Below are positions 54,680 through 64,000 of a DNA stretch of 64,000 nucleotides, piece after piece; position 1 is the stretch's first letter, and the number at the start of each line of letters is the position of its first letter. This DNA is from Coix lacryma-jobi var. lacryma-jobi. Taxonomy: Eukaryota; Streptophyta; Magnoliopsida; Poales; Poaceae. A program made the position numbers and the translations under genes. The stretch is taken from assembly GCA_009763385.1 (NCBI GenBank), contig CM019831.1:15154080-15218079 (forward strand), given 5' to 3'. The notes below the pieces were generated by a model, which was not told the origin of the DNA, did not search any database, and saw nothing but the letters and a program-made list of their open reading frames with translations.

Positions 54680-56900
54680 ATGCGCTGCAAGAACGTCAGT
54701 GGCGCTCCGGGTGACTCTTTGTCATGTACCCCGCCTTCCTCTCACGCTGAGGAGGGGAAGGCAAACCTCGTCACACGCCAGAAGCGCTCTAGGGCAGAGA
54801 GAGGCAGAGTAGGCTCAGGTTGTAGCAGACGCAACAGAGTTGGCTGAGAGGGGAGGCCGCGGTGGCGGTTTGAGGATAGTTGACACCTTGACTCCTGACT
54901 AGTGCAGGATGGTTGAGGAGACCGAGCGTCGCCATGGTTCACCTGCTGGTACTCTGATGATTGGCGATCGTCGTGTCTCGCTCACGGCTTCAGTGGATGA
55001 GCCAGAGGGCTCTAGTGCAGCAGGGCAGGCCCAGGCAGAGGGAACCGAGCAGACAGCTACAGAGGCAGAGCCCATAGAGGCTGACGCAGAGGCAGCAGTT
55101 GAGGCAGCACCAAAGAGCAATCATGTCGCCAGTCGTCTCGACGCTGTGGACCATGGTGGCCACCCCGGTCCGAGGGTCCCTGGCGCGGGCACGTCCTCCT
55201 TCTCGATGTGAGCCGTAGTCGGTGTGTGTCTTGACTCCGCGCCGCCACTTGAAGTGGCCAAATCCAACAGCTCAGACTTGTGCCCATCGACTAGTGGTTC
55301 CCACGCTAGAGCAGGAGCAGACCGGACCAAAGTTTTACACCCGCTGCAGGAGGACTTCTACCAGGGCTTCAGGAACGTCGATATCAGCTTGAGGTCCCAT
55401 AGAGTTTGCAGCTTAGAGGTGACAATTACAGCAGCTGGAGAGCAGATTCGCCCCATACTCACCTATCTACCTGGTTTGGCAAAGCTGTTGAGGGTGGCCT
55501 AGCTTGTATATAGAGGAGTGGGTCCTTCAGTTCTACGCTTCACTTTGGGTGGACCCAGACCATGAGTTCATTGAGATTGCCTTTCGCGGTCAGCACTTCC
55601 GACTATTCTGCTCAGAGATCCATGACCTATTCCAGTTGACTCCTCATAGACACGGATCCACACACTGTGCTAAGATCGGACCGAGCCACCTAGACGCTCT
55701 CACGGTGGAGAACAGCCCAGTACATAGTTGGTGCGCCCGTGTTTCACTGAGCCCTTCAGAGAGGGTTCGAGCCGCATGCCGAGGGACCTCACCCCTATGA
55801 CTCGGATCCTCAACGAGGTGTTGAGGCGTACACTCTTGCCGAGGATCGGCTTCAGAGAGGAGCTCTCCAGGCTGCAGCTGTGGCTTCTAGCTTACCTTGT
55901 CAGGCAGCAGCAGTTCGACGTCTGGGACGTCATCCTATCAGAGATGGAGGACACCATAGCAGAGGGCATTAAGGCCTGTAGGTAGCTCATGTACACTCAC
56001 TGGATCTCGTATCTACTTTTCAGAGTTGCTGCACTCACTCGGACAGACCCCGAATAGGAGCTCACCAGGACAGCGATTGTGTTCCCCGCCGCCTAAATCA
56101 TGAATCAGCTTTTGGGATACAGCCGCGACCGCGGAGGACAGACAGCAGAGTAGTCCACACCTCACTCCAGCTCCCGACAGAGACCAGCCGTTTCAGAGTC
56201 AGCAGAGGAGCAGGACGAGGCAGTTAGGGTCCTCGCTAAGAGAGAGCTTGCAGACTTGGAGGGTGAGGCAATGTTTGTTGCCGAGGACCCCATAGACAGC
56301 TCGGACGAGGACTACCAGCTCCCGCCTCACGTACAACCACGCCGTAATGACACTGAGGCCAGGACGTCTGGTACTGCTAGCTCCGATCCAGCTTTACTTT
56401 CTATTCTTTCACGGATGGAGCACCAGCAGGACAGGCTCACCCAGGAGAAGCAGTGACTGGAAGAGGCACAAGCACTAGCTCAACAGCAGGCACAAGAGCG
56501 CTCAAATGCTCTTCAGAGGCATATGCTCGAGCTTTAGCAACAGACGCTGAAATTCATGGAGCGCATGATGACGATAGAGCAGCCTTAGTTTCCTACAGTG
56601 CAGTGGCAGCAGCCCCCCGCACAGCAGCAGAATCAATGGCAGCCACCCTTCCTCAGCCAGCAGCAACAGTTCCCTCAGCTCTCAGGTCCCTCTCAGTCTA
56701 CCTCGTTCTCAACTCCTCCAAGAGGGGCCCCACTGTTTAGTCCGCTTCACATAGGGTTCACTCCACGTCCGACGGACATGCTGTTCGCGACGACCACCAC
56801 AGTGAGGCGGGACTTGTCAGCCACTTTCAGCGAGCTCACTGGGCACCCCACTCAAATCTTCAGGCCCGGTGCAGACGTCCACAACTCCGTACTTCGATGA
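54680..56900 (+). pseudogene. Third reading frame of the SIRE-type element (function unknown)
   Basis: It starts MRCKNVSGAPGDS at 54680. In changing frames it has RQKRSRAEREAE, RRHGSPAGTLMIGDRRVSL, an acidic Ala/Glu stretch, FYQGFRNVDISLR, EEWVLQFYASLWVDPDHEF and FRGQHFRLFCSEIHDLFQL (about 55510-55650), RILNEVLRRTLLPRIGF and LSRLQLWLLAYLV (55800-55900), then Gln-rich repeats (56450-56700). This extra ORF after pol is typical of grass SIRE-lineage elements. Its middle part resembles a putative plant transposon protein domain. No membrane or envelope-like segment is evident here. Many stops make it inactive. It is cut by element 2 at 57131. Confidence 0.65.
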
Positions 56901-57131
56901 CTAAGACACTACTGAGTTCTATGGCGTCCGCAGATCCAACATTCATGAGCAGCAGCACACTGAGCCTATAGAGGAATAGTGCCAGAACAGCCTTAGCCAC
57001 TCTGACTCTAGAGCTTTCGCTTCTAGAGGTTCAGGTTGACACAGCTCTAGAGGTTTCACTAAAGGCACAACCAGACACCGAGACTCAGCCAGAGCAGCCA
57101 GAGGTTCAGACCGAGCAGACCCAGACTGCTT

Positions 57132-58697
57132 TGAACGCATCTTGGCCCCTAGTGGGTTTCGGTGATTGGATGAAACACAAGATTACTGTGACTAACGTGT
57201 GTTTTGCAGAAACAGGATTGAGTTAGGTCACAGTAATGGCGACGATACGGGCATATGGAGTTCATGTCCCGTGGCGATGGATATCGTTTAGGTTTTCAAA
57301 GGACGGACGACGAAGACGGTGGTAGACTAGGCTAAGTGTCATATGGTGTTGGAGGACACTTAGGTAGTCTTAGGTCTTTGTTTTTCCTTTGGCCGTACTA
57401 TAAAGGGGAGCGTGAATCAGTAGCTTGACCTAGATGAGTCTATTGAGGTAGGTGTGGTGCACACTTGTTATTTCATAGCCCTAGGTAGCTCAGAGAGATG
57501 CCTTATGTCGAGAGGAACAAAAGTCGTTAAGGCCGCGTCGCGATCCGAGTTCATTTGGCCTTGTAATAGGCATCGGATGCTGGCCTGGTGGGCATCGGAG
57601 CCTCTGATGCTCACCCCGACTAGGGGTTAGTCTGGTGCGTGGCATCAGGGCTCCGATGTTGCCACATCGGATGCTCCTGTGCCACTGTTCACTTGCGAGT
57701 GAACTGAGGAAGCATCGGACGCTGGCATCGGATGCTGAGGGCCACATCCGATGGCCATGCAGAGAGGTTCCAGAGAGGTAAATCTGCATCGGATGCGTCC
57801 GATGTGGAGGCATCGGATGCTGCCTAGCGTCCGATGCTCCTTTAAACAGTCTGACAGGTTGTACAGTCGACCGTTGGTCGAGGTCATCGGTGCCTCCGAT
57901 GACAGGCATCGGAGCCAGTGATGCCCCCGCAGAAAGCCTGTTTTGTGCTGTTTTGGATGGCCGGTTGGGGGAGTATATATACTCCACCCCTCATCCATTT
58001 GAGTGTTCTTGCCACTTCCATCTGCTGAGAGACACATTGTGAGTGTGAGATAGTGCAAGAGCCCTAGTGAGGTTGAGTGATTTGCTAATTGAGAGAATTA
58101 GACACCTCCTAGTGAGAATTGAGTAGCAAGTGTGCATCCATCCATCTCTTTGGCCTTGTGTTGGTCAAGTGAGAGTTCTAGCTTGTTACTCTTGGTGATC
58201 GGCATCACCTAGACGGCTTGGTGGTGATCGAAGAGCTTGGTGATCATCCGGAGGCTTTGTGGATGACCCAAGTCAAGTTGTGACCGGTAGCGAGCGATTC
58301 ACCGGGCCGGAGTGGCGAAGAATCAGCTCGTAGTGAGCACTTGATCCTTGCGCGGATCAAGGGGGAGCGATACCCTTGCGCGGGTGCTCCAACGAGGACT
58401 AGGGGGGTGTGCCGACACCTCGATACCTCGGCAAAAAGATCGTCGTGTCATCTCTACTCTCTTTACTACGCATTTACCTTTGAGCAATTCAATTCCGCAT
58501 TTACTTGTTGTTCCTTCTTAAGTTGAATTGCCATGCTAGAGTAGAAATGGTTTAGCGATAGTCTTTTGTGCGGTTGATTCTAGTCAAACACACTTCTAGG
58601 CACTAGGGGTTAATTGGGGCTTGATAGGTTTTAATTCTTGCAAGAAGTTTTAGAAAAGCCCAATTCACCCCCCCTCTTGGGCATCTTGATCCTTTCA
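57132..58697 (+). repeat. 5' LTR (1566 bp) of SIRE-type copia element 2
   Basis: TGAACGCATCTTGG ... TTGATCCTTTCA, left flank TGCTT. TATA candidates lie at 57398-57406 (CTATAAAGG) and near 57970 (TATATATAC). A cluster of about 13 CATCGGA/TCCGATG strings lies at 57560-57930. The primer-binding site and gag follow, so this is a 5' LTR. Estimated identity to the LTR of element 1 is about 80-85 percent. Confidence 0.9.
57560..57930. repeat. Cluster of CATCGGATGC-type strings in the LTR
   Basis: About thirteen copies of CATCGGA or TCCGATG in 370 bp, many extended to GCATCGGATGCT, in both orientations. The LTR of element 1 has a smaller set (49390-49620). Confidence 0.8.
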
Positions 58698-58712
58698 ATT
58701 GGTATCGGAGCC
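58698..58712 (+). promoter_or_regulatory. Primer-binding site of SIRE-type element 2
   Basis: ATTGGTATCGGAGCC, the initiator tRNA-Met complement, directly after the LTR end. Confidence 0.9.
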
Positions 58713-58750
58713 TCGTGCTCTCGATTTAGGCTTAACCGCCTAGAGTTAAG

Positions 58751-60957
58751 ATGTCCGGAGGTGATGGACCACCTCCCATGTTCGAGGGACGACTTCCCAT
58801 ATTGGAAAATCCGTATGGAGTCGTACCTAGAAGCGGTTGATGTTAAATGCCGCGATGCCGCGATCACCGGCTTTGCCAAGCCCAAGGAAGGCACAAGCCT
58901 CACTCCTAATGAGGAGGAAAATGAAAAATGGAATGCAAAAGCCAAAACATCCTTTTTAGAGGCATTTGCAAAGATGTGTTCAACCGTGTCCGAACCACAA
59001 AAATGCCCATGATCTATGGGAAACATTTGTGCGCTCCATGAGGGAACCAAGAGTGAGCGTGAGGAACGCTATCATCTAGTCATGCAAAAGCTTCATTCTT
59101 TTGATATGCATGCTAATGAAATGCAAATGAAATGTACTCACGCTTGAATGTTCTTGTAGAAGAGCTAAATGGACTTGGCCTCACACAAATGCAACCATCC
59201 GATGTTGTGAGGAAGATTCTTTGTGTCCTTCCAATTGAGAAGTATGGACACATTGTGACGGTGCTACATCAAGGCGATCTTTCCACCGCTACACCAACTC
59301 AAATCTTGGGAAAGATCAATGCGCATGAGATGTACATGCACATCACACCAAGTGGTGGCTCTTCCACCGACAGAAGAAGGACTTGGCCTTCAAAGCTAGC
59401 CATGACAAGAAGGGCAAGTCCAAGGCTATTGAGGTGCATCATGAGAGCTCAAGTGATGAAGAGGATGATTCCAACATCGCTCTCATGGTGAGAAGACCAC
59501 CAAGATGTTGAAGAAGCTTCACAAGAATGGAGTCAACTTTGACTCAAGAAAGAAGAAGTTCTTCACAAGTAGCAAGAGAGGCCAATCTCCGAAATGGATT
59601 GCTACAATTGCGGTGAGCTTGGCCATCTTGCTCATCAATGCACCAAGCCCAAGAAGGAGAGCTACAAGAACAAGAACAAGGGCAAGAAGTATGACTCATC
59701 AAGTGAAGATGAGAAGAATGAGAAGCCCTACAAGAAGAAGGATGGCAAGAAGAAGCAATACCACAAGAAAGGTGGTAAGCTTACATTGTTGGTGATTGGC
59801 TCACCGACATTGACTCCTCCGGTGGCTCATCAAATGAAGATAGTGATGATGAGAAGGAGAAGGTGGCCGCTCTAGTCATTGGCTCCTCTACACCACCACC
59901 ACCACCACCGTCGCCATCATCATCTACACACCTATGCCTTATGGCTAAGGGTGACCGGAAGGTACAAAGCGATGATGACTCTAGTGATAGTGATAGTGAT
60001 GGTGAATTTGAGGCACCTTCTTATGATGAGCTTGTTAAATTGCTAAACATTACTCTAAAATCATAAGAAAGACTAGAGCTAAAAATGAAATGCTTGTTCA
60101 TGACAATGAATCTCTTGTTGAAAATATAACAATGCTACACATGCTAGTGATGAGCTTAAAAATGAACTTGCTACTATGTCATCTCCATCAAGGAGCTCAA
60201 GTCCTCTAACAAGAGCTCAAACTAAAAAAATGAAAAACTTGATAAGATGCATAGTGACTTTACCACTAGTTATGCCTTGCTCAAAGAACAATACACTCAA
60301 GTGAAAGTTGATTATGATACTCTCACCATTGCTTATGATATGCTTTCACATGAGACACATGATGCTCCTAACCTTGTTGTTAAGTGTGACATAGCAACAT
60401 CTTGTGAGGACTTGGTTAGTGAGCATGATGAGCAAAGAGCTAGTGGCAAGGGCAAGAATGTGGTTGTGGCCGATCACTATGATGATTATGTCAAGATCAA
60501 GAATGAGAATGCAAAGCTCAAGGTTGATCTAGAGAAGCTTGCAACCACAAAGCAAGTCATTGTTGAGACCCAAGATGATGAGTATAGCATGTCACTTGAG
60601 CTAGACATGCTAAAAGAAGAGAACAAGAGATTGAAGATGGAGAGGATTACAAGATGACACCATCTCAATTGACTCCAACAAGAGAATGACAAGCTCAAGA
60701 AGGAGAAAGAGCACCTCACCACCGGATTGAGGAACTTCACCAAGGGTCAATGTCTTCAAAGTGAGCTTCTCATGAACACCGTCATGAAGACAATAGAAAT
60801 GGCATTGGCTTTCTTGAAGAGAAGATGAAGCAACGCAAGAGCATCACTAAGCCAAAGAAGAAGAAGATTGGAGATGCTATGAGTGTGGAAAGGAAGGACA
60901 CTTTGCTCATGATTGTGAAGAGCCAAACCCACACCCTTGCCCAAGCATGCTAGGCCC
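58751..60957 (+). pseudogene. SIRE-type gag of element 2, frameshifted
   Basis: The start at 58751 (MSGGDGPPPMFEG), then SYLEAVDVKCRDAAITGFAKP, RLNVLVEELNGLGLTQMQPSDVVRK, and a first zinc knuckle CYNCGELGHLAHQC (from 59600). An acidic, Ser-rich segment and a long helical stretch (YDDYVKIKNENAKLKVDLEK) come next. A second knuckle CYECGKEGHFAHDC lies at 60875-60916. At least six single-base shifts break the frame. The two knuckles bind genomic RNA in intact elements. Confidence 0.85.
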
Positions 60958-61144
60958 TTTGCTTTCAATGCTCACTACATGCTTAGACAAGACTCTAGTG
61001 GCAAGATGAAAGTCATGTTCATGGGGCCTCCTAACAAGAATAGGCCAAAGCAAATTTGGGTTGCAAAGTCACTAGTTGAGAAGGTTAAGGGACCTCAACA
61101 AGTTTGGGTCCCAAAAGCTCAAGCTTGATTTCTTGTGTGTGTAG

Positions 61145-61500
61145 GTGAACTACAAGACCGGTGGATCTCATTGGGTGATTGATAGTGGTTGCACACAACA
61201 TATGACCGGTGATCCCCGGATGTTCACCTCACTAGAAGAGAATGTCAATGACCAAGAAAAGATAACATTTGGTGACAACTCAAAGGGCAATGTCAAGGAT
61301 TGGGCAAAGTGGCTATATCAAATGATCATACCATCTCCAATGTGCTTCTAGTTGCATCATTGAGCTTCAACTTGCTATCCGTTGGGCAACTATGTGATCT
61401 TGGCTTTCAATGTTTGTTCACCGACAAGGAAGTGGTTGTGACCAAGAAAGATGATACACAAGTGATATTCAAGGCTTTAGATACAACAATCTCTATCTAG
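61145..61500 (+). pseudogene. SIRE-type protease of element 2, one shift
   Basis: GGSHWVIDSGCTQHMTGDP holds the DSG active site (61181-61189). After a one-base shift near 61300 the frame continues with LLVASLSFNLLSVGQLCDLGF. The shift falls at a short G run. The enzyme is an aspartic protease that processes the gag-pol product. Confidence 0.85.
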
Positions 61501-62300
61501 TGGATTTCACCTCCGAAGATGCCAACTTGAAGACATGTTTGTTCACTAAGCAATCACTTGGTTGGCTATGGCATAGAAGATTGGCACATGTTGGAATGAA
61601 CACTCTCAACAAGCTATTGAAGAAGGATTTGGTTAGGGCTTGAAGGATGTCAAATTTGAGAAGGACAAATTGTGTAGTGCATGTCAAGCCGGCAAGCAAG
61701 TTGCAAACACTCATCCAACCAAAGCCTTTGTATCAACATCAAGAGAGTTAGAGCTACTTCACATGGATCTATTTGGGCCAACAACATATGCTAGCTTGGG
61801 TGGAAATCTCTATTGCCTAGTGATTGTTGATGACTATTCAAGATACACTTGGGTATTCTTTCTTCATGACAAATCCGAAGCAACCCCTTCATTCAAGAAG
61901 TTTGCCAAGAGAGCCCAAAATGAGTTTGACTTGAAGATCAAGAAGATAAGAAGTGACAATGGAAGAGAGTTTGACAACACCCACATTGAGCAATATTGTG
62001 ATGAAGTTGGGATCAAGCATGAAGTCTCCGCAACCTACACACCACAACAAAATGGGGTAGTTGAGAGGAAGAACCGAACACTAATCACCCTAGCAAGGAC
62101 AATGTTAGATGAGTACACTACACCGGAAAGATTTTGGGCGGAAGCAATCAACACCGCTTGCTATGCATCAACCGGTTGTTCCCCCATCGTCTCCTTGGCA
62201 AGACCCCCTATGAGCTACTCAACAACAAGAAGCCGGATATATCATTCTTTAGAGTGTTTGGGTGCAAATGCTACATCTACAAGAAGCGCCAACACCTAGG
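61501..62300 (+). pseudogene. SIRE-type integrase of element 2, frameshifted near the end
   Basis: The pre-integrase zinc region spans LWHRRLAHVGMNTLNKLL and CSACQAGKQ. The core follows: LLHMDLFGPT (first catalytic Asp), SDNGREFDNTHIEQYC (second Asp) and TPQQNGVVERKNRTL (catalytic Glu). The frame changes near 62170 within a CATCAACCGG string, where an A3 to A2 contraction would explain it, and continues as HRLLGKTPYELLNNK and the C-terminal GFLVGYSLKSKAYRVFN. Confidence 0.88.
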
Positions 62301-64000
62301 GAAGTTTCAACGCCGATGTGATATTGGTTTTCTTGTTGGTTACTCATTGAAGTCCAAAGCATATCGAGTATTCAACCATGCCACCGGGATGGTAGAAGAA
62401 ACATATGATGTGGAATTCGATGAATCTAATGGCTCTCAAGGAGAGCATGAAAATCTTGATGATGTAGGTGATGAACCATTGAGGGAAGCAATGAAGAACA
62501 TGCCGGTTGGAGCCATCAAGCCTAAAGATGATGATGATGATGTGCAAGTCATTGACAAGCCATCCTCATCCAATGTACCACATGATGATGACAAAGATGG
62601 GAGGGATCCATTTGAAGATACTCATGTCTCCCATGATCAAATGGTGGTACAAGCTCAAGATGTTGATGCTCCACAAGCGGCCCCTCAAGTGGTTGATCAA
62701 AGGACTACTCCTCTACTACAAGCTCATCCTCAAGATCTCATCATAGGGAGTCCAACAAGGGGTGTAATGACTCGATCTCAAAAACTTGCTTTATTTATTG
62801 AACATCACTCCTTTGTGTCTCTTGTTGAGCCTACCATTGTAGATGAAGCTCTAGGTGATCCGGATTGGGTGAATGCTATGCATGAAGAATTAAACAACTT
62901 CACCCGCAACCAAGTTTGGACACTTGAAGAGCGACCCAAAGGCGCAAGAGTCATTGGAACAAAATGGGTGTTTAGGAACAAGCAAGATGATCAAGGCAAG
63001 GTTGTTAGAAACAAGGCAAGGCTAGTGCAAAGGGGTTCTCTCAAGTTGAAGGTTTGGATTTTGGAGAGACCTTTGCACCGGTTGCAAGACTCGAAGCCAT
63101 TCGTATCCTCCTTGCATATGCATCACATCATGACATTAAATTATATCAAATGGATGTGAAAAGTGCATTTTTAAATGGCTTCATAAATGAACTAGTCTAT
63201 GTTGATCAACCTCCCGGGTTTGAAGACCCTAGATATCCTAATCATGTTTATAGGTTGTCCAAGGCGCTATATGGGCTCAAGCAAGCCCCAAGAGCATGGT
63301 ACGAGCGCCTCCGGGACTTCCTCATTGAGAAGGGCTTCACCATTGGGAAGGTCGACACCACACTATTCACCAAGAAGCTTGATGGAGAGATCTTCATTTG
63401 TCAAGTCTACGTTGATGATATCATCTTCGGGTCAACAAATGAAGCCTATTGCAAGGAATTTGGTGACTTGATGTCGAAGGAGTTCGAAATGTCCATGATT
63501 GGAGAGCTCACATTCTTCCTAGGCTTCCAAGTCAAGCAATTGAAGGAGGGGACTTTCATATCTCAAGAGAAGTATACAAAAGACCTCCTCAAGCGCTTCA
63601 ACATGGATGATTGCAAGCCTATCAAGACTCCAATGCCAACAAACGGACATCTCGACCTAGATGTGGGAGGTAACCCGGTTGATCAAACTCTCTACCGTTC
63701 TATGATTGGTAGCTTGTTATATTTGACCGCATCTAGGCCCGACATCATGTTTAGTGTGTGCATGTGTGCTCGCTTTCAAGCCGATCCTAGGGAATCACAT
63801 CTCATAGCGGTGAAGAGAATCCTTAGGTACCTAAAGCACACCCCAAGCATTGGCCTTTGGTATCCCAAAGGAGCTAACTTCCAACTCGTTGGGTATTCCG
63901 ATTCGGATTACGCGGGTTGCAAAGTAGATAGAAAAAGCACATCCGGAGGGTGCCATTTGCTTGGGAGATCACTAGTTTCATGGAGTTCAAAGAAGCAAAA
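62301..64000 (+). pseudogene. SIRE-type reverse transcriptase and RNase H start of element 2 (partial)
   Basis: After an acidic linker (DDDDDVQVIDK, about 62525) RT begins DPDWVNAMHEELNNF and WVFRNKQDDQG. It shifts near 63030. From about 63145 it has QMDVKSAFLNG, LSKALYGLKQAPRAWYERL and the catalytic YVDD (63408-63419). YLTASRPDIMFSVCM and RNase H GYSDSDYAGCKVDRKSTSGG follow, to the window end. The tail aligns with the 52199-52470 segment of element 1. Confidence 0.9.

Larger units (their letters stand above)
58698..64000 (+). mobile_element. Internal region of SIRE-type copia element 2 (continues past window)
   Basis: Gag, protease, integrase, RT and the start of RNase H follow in order. 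The 3' half of RNase H, any third ORF and the 3' LTR lie beyond 64000. Insertion inside the third ORF of element 1 makes this the younger of the two. Confidence 0.9.

Noticed and set aside
57132..58697. The second SIRE LTR as the 3' LTR of element 1
   Set aside because: A primer-binding site and a full gag-pol follow it, no polypurine tract precedes it, the third ORF of element 1 reads straight into it, and it differs from the first LTR by an estimated 15-20 percent.

Overview
This is repeat-rich nuclear DNA from a plant, most likely a panicoid grass of the maize/sorghum/sugarcane type. The reasons are the dense nesting of CACTA elements, small hAT elements and Gypsy retrotransposons, a SIRE-type Ty1/copia family with long LTRs and a third reading frame, and one A-type cytochrome P450 gene with its TATA box. 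Nothing bacterial, no CRISPR array, no rRNA and no functional tRNA gene was seen. Almost every base with a recognisable origin belongs to a transposable element.

Layout. 1-2.6 kb: remnants, a Mutator-like hairpin MITE inside a TA microsatellite, and a possible orphan first exon. 2.6-6.4 kb: a decayed L1-type LINE split by a 1.3 kb CACTA-like element. 6.4-8.1 kb: a MITE-like stretch and a 908 bp hAT element with an exact 8 bp target duplication. 8.2-19.9 kb: LTR and gag/protease remains of Gypsy elements, split inside gag by a 6.2 kb CACTA element (12090-18270) that encodes a TNP2-type transposase and a Ulp1-like domain on the minus strand. 19.9-22.6 kb: CACTA remnants and a CACTA-like element carrying a solo LTR. 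22.7-29.7 kb: a P450 gene broken in its first exon by a 5.2 kb Ty1/copia element with near-identical LTRs. 30.5-40.5 kb: a small hAT element, then a 9.5 kb CACTA element with minus-strand transposase exons and a 1.1 kb zero-loop palindrome. 40.9-48.9 kb: five further CACTA-like elements, one of them nested in a hAT element. 48.9-64 kb: two plus-strand SIRE-type copia elements. The first has lost most of pol through a microhomology deletion. The second, inserted into the first, runs off the right edge.

How the parts relate. Exact target duplications give firm boundaries and an order of insertion: CACTA into LINE, CACTA into Gypsy gag, solo LTR into CACTA, copia into P450, CACTA into hAT, SIRE into SIRE. 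The two CACTA elements that encode transposase could in principle supply it to the short ones. The 31012-40492 element shares its terminal sequence with the 1 kb element at 46919-47936. Several non-autonomous CACTA families share one architecture: family-specific subterminal repeats, tandem AT-rich units of about 148 bp, and a tRNA-like module.

Caution. Many reading frames are broken by single-base changes in homopolymers. The two LTRs of the youngest element also differ only by such length changes. Some frameshifts may therefore be sequence errors, and pseudogene calls that rest on single-base indels are provisional.
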